This document shows, in pieces, positions 18,373 to 26,750 of a DNA stretch of 64,000 bases. Position numbers and translations under genes: made by a program. Origin of the DNA: Arcticibacterium sp964021845 (GTDB taxonomy: Bacteria; Bacteroidota; Bacteroidia; Cytophagales; Spirosomataceae); NCBI RefSeq assembly GCF_964021845.1, contig NZ_CAXHZC010000002.1, forward strand, positions 310,001-374,000, in the 5' to 3' direction. The notes beneath the pieces were generated by a model that saw only the letters and a list, made by a program, of their open reading frames with translations, was not told where the DNA came from and did not search any database. Every line of letters starts with the position of its first letter. Position 1 is the first letter of the stretch.

Positions 18373-19842
18373 ATGGCAAAAGGGCTTCCTTTAAGAAGTG
18401 AAAATTATTCAGAATGGTATAATGAACTAGTTAAAAATGCCGATTTAGCAGAAAATTCGGATGTTAGAGGCTGCATGATTATTAAACCCTATGGCTATGC
18501 AATTTGGGAGAAAATGCAACGTGCATTAGACGATATGTTTAAGGAAACAGGGCACAGCAATGCTTACTTCCCTCTTTTTATACCTAAATCTTATTTATCA
18601 AAAGAAGCAAGTCATGTAGACGGATTTGCTAAAGAGTGTGCGGTAATTACACATTATAGGTTAAAAAATGACGAAAATGGCAATGGCGTGGTAGTAGACC
18701 CTGAAGCCAAATTAGAAGAAGAACTTATAGTAAGACCTACCTCTGAAACGGCCATTTGGAGCAGTTATAAAAAATGGATTCAATCTTATAGAGATCTACC
18801 TATTTTACTAAACCAATGGGCTAACGTGGTGAGATGGGAAATGAGAACTAGGATCTTCTTGAGAACATCTGAATTTCTTTGGCAAGAAGGTCATACCGCT
18901 CATGCAACCAAAAAAGAGGCTGTAGAAGAAACTAGTATGATACTAGACATCTACGGAAAATTTGCGGAAGAGTGGATGGCAGTACCTGTGGTAAAAGGAA
19001 GAAAAACAGCGAATGAGCGTTTTGCCGGAGCTAAAGATACCCTTTGCATTGAAGCCTTAATGCAAGATGGTAAAGCTTTGCAGGCTGGAACATCTCACTT
19101 TTTAGGTCAAAATTTTGCAAAAGCCTTTGACGTTAAATTTCAAACCAAAGAAGGGAAACTAGAACACGTTTGGGGAACTTCCTGGGGTGTAAGTACACGT
19201 TTAATGGGTGCTCTGATTATGGCTCATTCAGACGACCAAGGACTGGTTTTACCTCCAAAACTTGCCCCTATTCAAGTAGTAATCATTCCTATTTATAAAA
19301 ACGACGAGCAGCTAGACCAAATTACAGAGCTAATTCAGCCAATGATTAATGAGCTTAAAGCAAATGGTGTTTCTGTTAAGTTTGACATTTCAGACCAACG
19401 ACCAGGTTGGAAGTTTGCAGAATACGAACTGAAAGGTGTACCTGTGAGAGTAGCTGTGGGCATGAGAGACTTAGAAAAAGGTTTGATTGAAGTAGCTAGA
19501 AGAGATAACCTGAGTAAAGAACAAAAGCCTTTAGAAGGTGCTTCAGCATACATAACAGTACTTTTAGACGAGATTCAGGTAGCTATTTACGCTAAGGCAT
19601 TGAACTTCAGAACCGAGAGCACACATGAAGTAGATACCTGGGAAGAGTTTCAAACAAAACTAGAGCAAGGAGGTTTTCTTTCTGCTCACTGGGACGGTAC
19701 TTCCGAAACCGAAGACAAAATAAAGGAACTTACTAAGGCTACCATCCGTTGCATACCTTTAGACGCTGAAAAAGAAGAGGGTAAATGCATTTTAACGGGT
19801 AATCCGTCTTCAAAAAGAGTCCTTTTTGCGAAAGCATATTAA
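18373..19842 (+). CDS. proS: prolyl-tRNA synthetase (archaeal/eukaryote-like type)
   Basis: Charges tRNA-Pro with proline. At 489 residues and without the YbaK editing insertion it belongs to the short ProS type found in archaea, eukaryotes and some bacteria. Class II motifs are visible: motif 2 around RWEMRTRIFLRTSEFLWQEGH (about 155-176) and the motif 3 region with HSDDQGLVLPP (about 286). The anticodon-binding domain begins near PIQVVIIPIYKN, and a C-terminal domain ends in CIPLD and KCILTG, as in the zinc-ribbon-like tail of this type. The downstream SlyD-like gene follows after 42 bp. Confidence 0.96.
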   Translation: MAKGLPLRSENYSEWYNELVKNADLAENSDVRGCMIIKPYGYAIWEKMQRALDDMFKETGHSNAYFPLFIPKSYLSKEASHVDGFAKECAVITHYRLKNDENGNGVVVDPEAKLEEELIVRPTSETAIWSSYKKWIQSYRDLPILLNQWANVVRWEMRTRIFLRTSEFLWQEGHTAHATKKEAVEETSMILDIYGKFAEEWMAVPVVKGRKTANERFAGAKDTLCIEALMQDGKALQAGTSHFLGQNFAKAFDVKFQTKEGKLEHVWGTSWGVSTRLMGALIMAHSDDQGLVLPPKLAPIQVVIIPIYKNDEQLDQITELIQPMINELKANGVSVKFDISDQRPGWKFAEYELKGVPVRVAVGMRDLEKGLIEVARRDNLSKEQKPLEGASAYITVLLDEIQVAIYAKALNFRTESTHEVDTWEEFQTKLEQGGFLSAHWDGTSETEDKIKELTKATIRCIPLDAEKEEGKCILTGNPSSKRVLFAKAY

Positions 19843-19884
19843 CACAGCGTAACAAAGAGAATTTTTAATCAAATATATAGATAG

Positions 19885-20313
19885 ATGGTAAAGGCAGGTG
19901 ACACAATCAAAGTACATTACAAAGGAACCTTAAACGATGGCAGTCAATTTGACAGTTCTGAAGGGCGTGAGCCATTAGAATTCCAAGTTGGTGGTGGAAT
20001 GGTTATCAAAGGTTTTGACGACGGCGTTTTAGGAATGAAAGAAGGTGATAAAAAAACTGTAAACATTCCAGCTAAAGAAGCTTACGGCGAGCCAAATGCA
20101 GAAATGATTTTTGATTTTGAGAAAGCTCAAATTCCAAGTGAAATTCCTTTAGAAGTAGGTGGAACATTGACTATGAACAATGGTCAGCAAAACGTTCCTG
20201 TAAAAATAGTAGCGGTAGAAGAGACTTCAATTAAGTTAGATGCAAATCACCCATTAGCGGGTCAAGATTTGAACTTTGATTTAGAGTTAGTTTCTATTCA
20301 GCCAGGTGCTTAA
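19885..20313 (+). CDS. slyD: SlyD-like FKBP-type peptidyl-prolyl cis-trans isomerase
   Basis: A 142-residue cytoplasmic PPIase/chaperone. The FKBP half has VHYKGTLNDGSQFDSSEGREP and the returning EGDKKTVNIPAKEAYG, with the inserted IF (chaperone) domain between them and the end. The stretch PLAGQDLNFDLELVSI is diagnostic of SlyD. The His/Cys-rich metal-binding tail of enterobacterial SlyD is absent, as in many homologues. It may be co-transcribed with proS and ends before a strong terminator. Confidence 0.9.
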   Translation: MVKAGDTIKVHYKGTLNDGSQFDSSEGREPLEFQVGGGMVIKGFDDGVLGMKEGDKKTVNIPAKEAYGEPNAEMIFDFEKAQIPSEIPLEVGGTLTMNNGQQNVPVKIVAVEETSIKLDANHPLAGQDLNFDLELVSIQPGA

Positions 20314-20338
20314 TCACAGCATTCGGTAGTAAAAGTTT

Positions 20339-20371
20339 AAGGCGTTGACAATCTGGTATTGTCAACGCCTT
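20339..20371. terminator. bidirectional intrinsic terminator
   Basis: A perfect 14-bp stem, AAGGCGTTGACAAT (20339-20352) with ATTGTCAACGCCTT (20358-20371), and a 5-base loop lie between the convergent slyD and metF. T-rich bases follow it. Confidence 0.9.
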
Positions 20372-20376
20372 TCTTA

Positions 20377-21339
20377 TTAAAACACCTCTTTAGCTACTGC
20401 CAAGGTAGTATTCGACTTGCTCATGGTATAAAAATGAAGAGCAGGCACACCGTATTCTTTTAGTTCTTTGCACTGCTGCACACACCACTCCACTCCCACT
20501 TCTCTTGCTCCTGCATTATCTTTTGCAGCATTTACGCCCTTTCTTAAATCTTCTGGCATATCGCAGAAAAACAACTCCGGCAATATTTCTAATTGACGTT
20601 TAGTAGCTAAAACCTTAAGACCAGGAATTATAGGAATATTGATGCCGTTTGCTCGGCATTTATTCACAAAATCAAAGTATTTCTGATTATTAAAAAACAT
20701 CTGAGTGACTATGTAATCCATTCCTGCATCCACTTTCCTTTTCAGGTTTTCAAAATCTATATCCATGCTCTGAGCCTCATAGTGTTTCTCAGGATACGCG
20801 GCACCACCTATACAGAAGTCAGGATGTGTTTCGCTTTCTAACTCTTCATACAGGTATTTTCCTGCGTTAATATCTTTTATTTGACTAATCAGCTGTGAAG
20901 CGTATTGATGTCCACCTTTTTTAGGTTTAAACACATTAAAAGGCTTTGCAATATCACCTCTAAGGGCCATCACATTATCAATACCCAAATAGCTTAGATC
21001 AAAAAGTAAGTCTTCCGTGTCTTCTTTATTAAAGCCTCCGCACAGCACATGAGGCACAGCATCTACATCAAACTTATGCATGATGGCAGAACAAATACCT
21101 ACGGTACCAGGACGTTTTCTAGTTCTTACTTCCTTTTGCCCTCCATCTGGCATTTCTTTTATTAAATACTCTTCCCTATGATAAGTTACATCTATAAAAG
21201 GTGGATTTAACTCCATCATAGGCTCTATGCCCGAAAGCAAGTCTCCAATACTATTGCTTCCTTTTGATGGCGGAATAATTTCTATTGAAAAAAGGGTTTT
21301 GCCTTTGGCATTATCAATATGTTCTGTGACTTTGGCCAT
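20377..21339 (-). CDS. metF: methylenetetrahydrofolate reductase [NAD(P)H]
   Basis: Reduces 5,10-methylene-THF to 5-methyl-THF for methionine synthesis, using FAD. I choose the ATG at 21339 (MAKVTEHI), giving 320 residues, close to the family norm; an earlier in-frame start adds 14 residues that overlap the promoter. Motifs: FSIEIIPPSKG at the N terminus (catalytic Glu of MetF), VDVTYHREE, NVMALRGD, and the FAD-binding region DYIVTQMFFNNQKYFDFV with IPIIPGL. It is a single leftward gene with a terminator at its 3' end. Confidence 0.95.
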   Translation of the reverse strand: MAKVTEHIDNAKGKTLFSIEIIPPSKGSNSIGDLLSGIEPMMELNPPFIDVTYHREEYLIKEMPDGGQKEVRTRKRPGTVGICSAIMHKFDVDAVPHVLCGGFNKEDTEDLLFDLSYLGIDNVMALRGDIAKPFNVFKPKKGGHQYASQLISQIKDINAGKYLYEELESETHPDFCIGGAAYPEKHYEAQSMDIDFENLKRKVDAGMDYIVTQMFFNNQKYFDFVNKCRANGINIPIIPGLKVLATKRQLEILPELFFCDMPEDLRKGVNAAKDNAGAREVGVEWCVQQCKELKEYGVPALHFYTMSKSNTTLAVAKEVF

Positions 21340-21363
21340 TTCTGTTTTAAATGATTTGCACCG

Positions 21364-21397
21364 CAAAAATAGATAATCCACCTTTCTTACAAATTTG
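21364..21397. promoter_or_regulatory. divergent promoter region of metF and the rightward secreted-protein gene
   Basis: Leftward: TATTTTTG at 21364-21371 (read on the minus strand), 18 bp downstream of TTTG at 21390-21393, a good Bacteroidota promoter. The sequence CAAATTTG at 21390-21397 is a palindrome, so it also offers a rightward -33 TTTG. This is followed by AAACTTTG at 21415-21422, a weaker -7. Confidence 0.55.
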
Positions 21398-21473
21398 TAG
21401 ACGAGGTATTTAATAAACTTTGTAAATTTTGGAGAAATTATCTTTTAAACAACCTAATTATCGGAAACAACAG

Positions 21474-22340
21474 ATGAAAAAACTATTGACTTTTGCTTTA
21501 TTAGCTGTGGGTGTTTGCACTAGCTATGCTCAAGATGCCACAAAATTTGACAAGTATATTGGAAAATACAATGTAGAAGGAGCTCCTTTTTCTACCATTA
21601 TCATAAGTATGAATGGTGACTCTTTTTGGGGAGAAGCAGTAGGTGCTGGCGATTCCGAACTTTTAGCATCAGACCAAGAAAACGTTTTTGACCTAGCATC
21701 TGTGGACGGCACTGTAAGTTTTACTGCAGAGCAAGGTATTATAAAAAACGTAGTATTAAGTATGGAAGGAGGGCAAGTCACAGGCACGCGTCAGTTCGCT
21801 CCTTTATCAGACTTTGCCGGTGTATATAATTTTGAAGGAGGTGGCCCAGTTTCTAAAGTAACCGTAGGCGAAGACAATGGTCAACTAAGCATTGATGTAC
21901 CAGAGTTCGGGCAAGCGACCATTGAAAACACAAGTGTGAACGATAAGTTTTTTGAACAAAATTATCAAAGTGATTTTATTTTTGAAAGAAATGATAATGG
22001 CGACGTGGTTAGCTTAAAAATCAATGTGGAGAGTCAAGGAATGACTTTAGAAGGTAAAAAAGAAATGCCGGCTGAAGAAAACACGCTTGAGAAGTATGTT
22101 GGAAATTTCAATTTCATAGACATTGATATGAGTCTTCAAACAGAAATAAAAGATGGTAAGATATATGGCGTAACAGAACAAGGAGAAGCTTTTTTAACAG
22201 CTACAAACGAAGCTCATTTATTTGACATAGAAGGAGTACCTGGTACTGTAAAATTCAAATTAAATGAAGCAGGCTCGGTAAGTGAGGTTATCTTAACGTA
22301 TGACGGCCAACCAATGACGGCTTACCCATCTGCAGATTAA
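21474..22340 (+). CDS. secreted protein with three tandem DUF3471-like domains
   Basis: From the ATG at 21474 the product has 288 residues with a signal peptide (MKKLLTFALLAVGVCTSYAQ). The mature part is three diverged repeats of about 90 residues. Each opens with an aromatic-Gly motif: FDKYIGKYN, LSDFAGVYN and LEKYVGNFN, and each ends in a beta-rich Val/Phe-strand pattern. This resembles the DUF3471 domain usually attached to beta-lactamase-like serine hydrolases, here without any enzyme. I infer a binding or inhibitory role. It ends before a terminator. Confidence 0.7.
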   Translation: MKKLLTFALLAVGVCTSYAQDATKFDKYIGKYNVEGAPFSTIIISMNGDSFWGEAVGAGDSELLASDQENVFDLASVDGTVSFTAEQGIIKNVVLSMEGGQVTGTRQFAPLSDFAGVYNFEGGGPVSKVTVGEDNGQLSIDVPEFGQATIENTSVNDKFFEQNYQSDFIFERNDNGDVVSLKINVESQGMTLEGKKEMPAEENTLEKYVGNFNFIDIDMSLQTEIKDGKIYGVTEQGEAFLTATNEAHLFDIEGVPGTVKFKLNEAGSVSEVILTYDGQPMTAYPSAD

Positions 22341-22366
22341 GCGTGGCACAAAATTTCATAAAAAAA

Positions 22367-22393
22367 ACTCCGCCAAACGGTGGAGTTTTTTTT
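22367..22393. terminator. bidirectional intrinsic terminator
   Basis: ACTCCGCC (22367-22374) pairs with GGTGGAGT (22379-22386), with one G-T pair and a 4-base loop, flanked by an A run before and T run after. It serves both convergent genes. Confidence 0.9.
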
Positions 22394-22414
22394 GGTTCAC
22401 AGCTTAAAAAATAT

Positions 22415-23137
22415 TTAGTTTTTTTTCACTTTACTCGCTCCAGAAAGGTCTTGATCTATTCTTGGAAGTCCTCTATAATTTACAGTGCTGGCACCGCTAG
22501 CATCTACTTTAAGGTATTCTGCTACAGAAACATTTGCCTTACTGGCTCCTGATAGCTTTAGATAAGCTTCTTCCGAATCTGCATCATAAGCATTTAACTT
22601 TGACGCACCAGAAAGGTCGGCACTAAGTACCGGAACCCCCCTTTTTAATGTAACTGTAGATGCTCCGCTAATGTCCACATCAAGGTCTCCAACCTCCACA
22701 TCCAAAGTTACTTTTGAGGCTCCGCCTAAATCCAACTTTAAAGTAGAGAAGTAATCAAAGTCCTCAATATATACTGTGGCTGCACCTGAAATATCCGCCT
22801 CCTTTAGTTCTGGCATTTCTATCAGAAGCTCCATTTTGTTTCTAGATACAGGCCTAAAAATATTACGATTATAATAACTTACCTTTAGCGTATTATTCAC
22901 CACCCGTACGTTTAGGTCATTTAAATTAGTTGAACTTCCGGTGGCGGTTACTTTAAACTCCGAAGATGGTACTACAACCACCTCAAAGGCTGAACCCAAA
23001 TCCAGTTCAGTAAAACTGCCCAAATCGTAAACTTCAGTTTCATTATCAGGAGAAACTCCGTCAAAATCAATACTTACACAGGCCTTAGAGAAAACCACTA
23101 GTGCGGTCAATAAAGTAAATAGCTTAATTTTTTTCAT
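22415..23137 (-). CDS. DUF2807 (GIN domain) lipoprotein-like protein
   Basis: A protein of about 240 residues from the ATG at 23137, with a signal sequence ending at a possible lipobox (FSKAC). The mature part is the DUF2807 beta-helix-like domain, with many SGAS repeats (DISGAATVY, GGASKVTLD, DISGASTVT, DLSGASKLN and so on). DUF2807 proteins are abundant in Bacteroidota and presumably envelope-located; the function is unknown. The gene is divergent from the ECF sigma factor with a 131 bp shared upstream region. Confidence 0.88.
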   Translation of the reverse strand: MKKIKLFTLLTALVVFSKACVSIDFDGVSPDNETEVYDLGSFTELDLGSAFEVVVVPSSEFKVTATGSSTNLNDLNVRVVNNTLKVSYYNRNIFRPVSRNKMELLIEMPELKEADISGAATVYIEDFDYFSTLKLDLGGASKVTLDVEVGDLDVDISGASTVTLKRGVPVLSADLSGASKLNAYDADSEEAYLKLSGASKANVSVAEYLKVDASGASTVNYRGLPRIDQDLSGASKVKKN

Positions 23138-23268
23138 GTTTGATTTTTGTTCTTGATTACCTAATGGACAATCAAACCTTGGCTTCCCCCTATTCAAAAT
23201 AAAAAAACTTTTATGGGGGTATTTTACCCTTTAGCTGTCATATACCAAATGAATAAGACCAAATATGT

Positions 23269-23874
23269 ATGTTTGCACTGGCTAAACCTATATTAGAGAA
23301 CTTGCAGGAGACCGAGCAATCATATCTTCTCGAAATAAGAAAAGGGAACAAATCTGCCTTCAAACGGGTGTTTGACACTTATTATGCAGACTTATCTCGT
23401 TATGCTTTTTCTATGCTTAAAAGGCAGGAAGAAGCAGAAGACCTGGTGCAGCAGGTATTTGTCAACTTTTGGGAGAAAAGAGAGCAAACCATTATTTCAG
23501 GTTCGCTAAAATCATATCTATTCAGGTCTGTTCACAATCAAAGTCTCAACCTGATAAAGCATGAAAAAGTAAAAGCTAGTTATGTGCAGCATAGCCAGTT
23601 TTTTGACATCAAATATCAAAGTGACGTAGAAGAAACGCTGGAAGGAAAAGAGTTAGAAATACAAATAGCAGCGGCTATTGAAACCTTGCCAAAGCAATGT
23701 CAAAAAATCTTTGTGATGAACAGGATGGAGTCATTAAAATATAAAGAGATAGCAGAGCAGCTGGGCATTTCTATCAAAACCGTGGAAAACCAGATTGGCA
23801 AAGCTTTGAAAATACTTAGAAGTTCGCTAGCCCCTTATTTAGTGAGTCTTCTTTTAATTTGTTTAGGATTATGA
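23269..23874 (+). CDS. ECF-type RNA polymerase sigma factor (Bacteroidota FecI-like)
   Basis: A 201-residue sigma-70-family factor. Region 2 (about 35-100) contains FDTYYADLSRYAFSML and EAEDLVQQVFVNFWEKR; region 4 (about 135-185) contains LPKQCQKIFVMNRMESLKYKEIAEQLGISIKTVENQ, the sigma-70 r4 helix-turn-helix. Pairing with a FecR anti-sigma gene downstream (ATGA overlap) marks a surface-signalling sigma factor. The C terminus is unusually hydrophobic (LAPYLVSLLLICLGL). Confidence 0.94.
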   Translation: MFALAKPILENLQETEQSYLLEIRKGNKSAFKRVFDTYYADLSRYAFSMLKRQEEAEDLVQQVFVNFWEKREQTIISGSLKSYLFRSVHNQSLNLIKHEKVKASYVQHSQFFDIKYQSDVEETLEGKELEIQIAAAIETLPKQCQKIFVMNRMESLKYKEIAEQLGISIKTVENQIGKALKILRSSLAPYLVSLLLICLGL

Positions 23875-24833
23875 AAAGGACAATAGACGATAACATATTG
23901 GCCAAATATTTTGACCACACCGCCACTGCCGCGGAGTTAGAAATAATTAACAGCTGGCTAGAAGCAGACCAAAAAAATGAAGTTTTGCTAAAGCAATATC
24001 ATCAAATTTGGACTGCGTCAAACGCCGAAGTCAAAAACTTTGAACCAAATGTAAAAGCAGCTTGGGAGCAAATTGAGCCAAAACTTCTGGTTCGTAAAAA
24101 ACAGCCAAACTATTTGAGAATTGCCGCGGTAGCCGTGGGGGTTCTTCTTGTAAGTACATATTTAATTTTAACCAATAATAGGCCTACTGAATACTTATCT
24201 TTCAAATCAGAGGCTGAAACCCAAATTAAAACCCTGTCAGATGGTAGTACCATTACTTTAAACTCATTTTCTCTTCTAGAATACCCAGAGGAGTTTGAAT
24301 CTGGCGAGAGACGTATCAAACTAATTGGCGAAGCATTTTTTGACATTGCGAAAAACCCCGACAAACCTTTTATAATAGAAGCTAACGGCACCGAAATAAA
24401 AGTTTTGGGAACATCTTTTAACGTAACCGCCCGAGATGAAAACGTAAAAGTGAGCGTGAACTCTGGTCGCGTAGAGTTCAAGAAAACAGCGAAGAAAAAG
24501 GTAGTCTTGGAGAAAGGTGATGAAGCCATATATGAAAGCAAAAAAGACACCATTACTGCGGCAGCTATATTTGATAGAAATATTTTCGCTTATAAAACTA
24601 AAGTGTTTGAATTTAAGAACACCAAGATAGAAGAAGTGGTAAACACTTTAAATAAAGGCTATAAATCCGACATCAAATTAGAAGGGAGCAACTGGGAGAA
24701 CTATGCTCTCACCACCAAATTTGAAAACGAAAACCTGTTTGAAGCATTAGGGATTATAGCGGAAACATTAGACCTGAAAGTGAAAAGCAAAGACAAATCT
24801 TATATTTTGGTAAAAAATACGATTCCGGAATAG
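23871..24833 (+). CDS. FecR-type anti-sigma factor
   Basis: Inner-membrane anti-sigma factor. I start it at the ATG at 23871 (MKRTIDDNIL, 320 residues), which gives an ATGA overlap with the sigma gene. The N-terminal cytoplasmic domain is about 80 residues, followed by one membrane segment (IAAVAVGVLLVSTYLILT). The periplasmic FecR domain has the typical LSDGSTITLNSFSLLEYPEEF and GEAFFDIAKNPDKPFII stretches, and a DUF4974-like C-terminal domain carries FENENLFEALGIIAETL. It holds the ECF factor until the STN domain of the next protein signals. Confidence 0.93.
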   Translation: MKRTIDDNILAKYFDHTATAAELEIINSWLEADQKNEVLLKQYHQIWTASNAEVKNFEPNVKAAWEQIEPKLLVRKKQPNYLRIAAVAVGVLLVSTYLILTNNRPTEYLSFKSEAETQIKTLSDGSTITLNSFSLLEYPEEFESGERRIKLIGEAFFDIAKNPDKPFIIEANGTEIKVLGTSFNVTARDENVKVSVNSGRVEFKKTAKKKVVLEKGDEAIYESKKDTITAAAIFDRNIFAYKTKVFEFKNTKIEEVVNTLNKGYKSDIKLEGSNWENYALTTKFENENLFEALGIIAETLDLKVKSKDKSYILVKNTIPE

Positions 24834-24921
24834 GGGTTTCTTTAGCTCAGCTTGTCTATTTATTAGACATCAAATTATGAAAAAAAACTTCCGTAACATG
24901 TATTGGGAGGAACACAAATTA

Positions 24922-26700
24922 ATGAAAAAGCTAATACTTATTTTCGCCGTTCTTTTTTACCATACAGCTTTTGGTCAAGGCGATGTGCTATCAAAACGTA
25001 TCTCTGTCAATTTTGTAAGCACTCCCCTAGATGCAGCTCTAAAAAACATAGAAACTAAAGCCGAATTACAGTTTTCTTACAATGCCCATCATATTTCAGC
25101 AAATCAAGCGATAAACTATCAAGCTAGCTCAAAGAGTGTTGCAGTTATACTGACAGATATTTTAGGTCCAAATATTGAGATTCGTACCAAAGGGAAATAT
25201 GTTATTCTTCAGAAAGCTAAACCACAGGAAAAAAAAGACTTTTTCGTGATGGGCTACATTGAAGATTCCGAGACCGGTGAAAAGATAACAAACGCCAGTA
25301 TTTATGAGCCACTTACGTTGGCCTCCACCCTATCTAACCGTTACGGTTATTATAAAATAAAGCTTCCGAGAAACCAGAAAGACATAGACCTCCGCTTTTC
25401 GAAAGAATCATACAGCACGGCACTAGTAAATGTTTTTGAAAGAACGGATATTAAGATGAATGTGGATTTAGCTAAAGAGCTAAGAGAAAAACAGCTAACA
25501 CTAGATGTAGCCCCATTAGCTTCAGTTGGTATCAAAAAAGACACACTACCAAATGTTTCAGTACCGACACCGCAGCCTGTACCCGTTCCAGAAACTGAAA
25601 AGAAAAAACTAGCAACCAATATTGACATTAGTGACGAACTGGCTTTTGTAGACAAAACCTACCAAAACGGGAAAGAACAGTTTATAGATTGGTTTTTAAG
25701 TACCAAACAGGCTCTTCACAGAAATAATATTAACGACAGCCTTTACCGACCTTTTCAAATATCTCTTTTACCTTTTATTGGTACCAACCAAAAGTTAAGT
25801 CCCTTTGTAGCAAATGATTTCTCTTTTAATGTGATAGCTGGCTACACAGGAAGTGTGAGTAAATTAGAAATAGGCTCGGTGGCTAACATCATCAGAAAAG
25901 ATATGACTGGTGTCCAGATTGCTGGTGCTTTAAATGTGGTGGGACAAAGAACCGCGGGTGTTCAAATAGCTGGTGGTGTAAATATAAACCTAGGCGAGTC
26001 AGACGGTTTTATAAGCAGTGGCTCCCTTAATCTTAACCTAAAAAACGCCAGCGGCGTAAATATTTCGGGCGGAACTAACGTTACCCTTGGAACTTTTAAG
26101 GGTGTTCAAATTGCTCCTTTTAACTATGCTACTAGGTTAGTTGGTTCGCAAATAGGTGTTTTCAACTTTTCTCATGAAGCTAAAGGAACGCCAATTGGCT
26201 TTTTCACCTATGTTCATAAAAATGGCTATAGAAGAATAGAGATAGCATCTACCGAATTAAATCTAACAGAAATAAGCTTTAAAACAGGTACCAAAAACTT
26301 CTATAATATTTTTAGCTCAGCCTTTAATTATGGCAAAGAAAACAAACCAGTTTTTGGTTTAGGGTATGGTCTTGGAACCTCTTGGCAATACGGAAAAAGA
26401 TTCGGGTCAAATTTAGATTTCACAGGAATGACCTACTTACCGGAAGACTTTGACAACGTAGACTATCCAACCCAGCAGTTTAAAGTAAGCTTTGGTCTTG
26501 AGGCCAAAATCACCAAACACATTGCCTTGTTTGTGGCTCCTTCTCTAAACTTCTTAGCCACCAGCGGTGAAGACCTCACATTCACAGAACCTAGGCTACT
26601 CGTATCACATGATATAGGCGATTTCTACGGTTACCGCTCTAATCTTTATACCTGGTTTGGTTATAAGTTTGGCTTGAGAATCTGCAATAAGGGGGTATAG
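24922..26700 (+). CDS. STN-domain signal transducer with carboxypeptidase-like and surface-repeat domains
   Basis: From the ATG at 24922 the product is 592 residues with a signal peptide ending at AFGQG. Residues about 22-95 are a secretin/TonB short N-terminal (STN) domain (LSKRISVNFVSTPLDAALKNIE, LQFSYN). A CarboxypepD_reg-like beta-sandwich follows (about 105-180). A Pro-rich linker leads to repeats like GVQIAGALNVVG, GVQIAGGVNINLG and GVNISGGTNVTLG, similar to the LA_2272-type surface repeats. The C-terminal part looks like outer-membrane barrel strands. It has no TonB plug. It follows ECF sigma and FecR in one unit, so I infer it is the outer-membrane signal input. Confidence 0.8.
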   Translation: MKKLILIFAVLFYHTAFGQGDVLSKRISVNFVSTPLDAALKNIETKAELQFSYNAHHISANQAINYQASSKSVAVILTDILGPNIEIRTKGKYVILQKAKPQEKKDFFVMGYIEDSETGEKITNASIYEPLTLASTLSNRYGYYKIKLPRNQKDIDLRFSKESYSTALVNVFERTDIKMNVDLAKELREKQLTLDVAPLASVGIKKDTLPNVSVPTPQPVPVPETEKKKLATNIDISDELAFVDKTYQNGKEQFIDWFLSTKQALHRNNINDSLYRPFQISLLPFIGTNQKLSPFVANDFSFNVIAGYTGSVSKLEIGSVANIIRKDMTGVQIAGALNVVGQRTAGVQIAGGVNINLGESDGFISSGSLNLNLKNASGVNISGGTNVTLGTFKGVQIAPFNYATRLVGSQIGVFNFSHEAKGTPIGFFTYVHKNGYRRIEIASTELNLTEISFKTGTKNFYNIFSSAFNYGKENKPVFGLGYGLGTSWQYGKRFGSNLDFTGMTYLPEDFDNVDYPTQQFKVSFGLEAKITKHIALFVAPSLNFLATSGEDLTFTEPRLLVSHDIGDFYGYRSNLYTWFGYKFGLRICNKGV

Positions 26701-26719
26701 GTCATATGTTTGGAGCATT

Positions 26720-26750
26720 ATGAGTTATAAATGGATTGTTTATAACTCAT
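26720..26750. terminator. 12-bp inverted repeat between convergent genes, possible terminator
   Basis: ATGAGTTATAAA (26720-26731) pairs perfectly with TTTATAACTCAT (26739-26750), with a 7-base loop. The right arm overlaps the stop codon and last codons of the leftward SDR gene. It is AT-rich and lacks a T tract. Confidence 0.5.

Noticed and set aside
22343..22552. Rightward 69-residue frame
   Set aside because: It spans a terminator and lies antisense to the DUF2807 gene.
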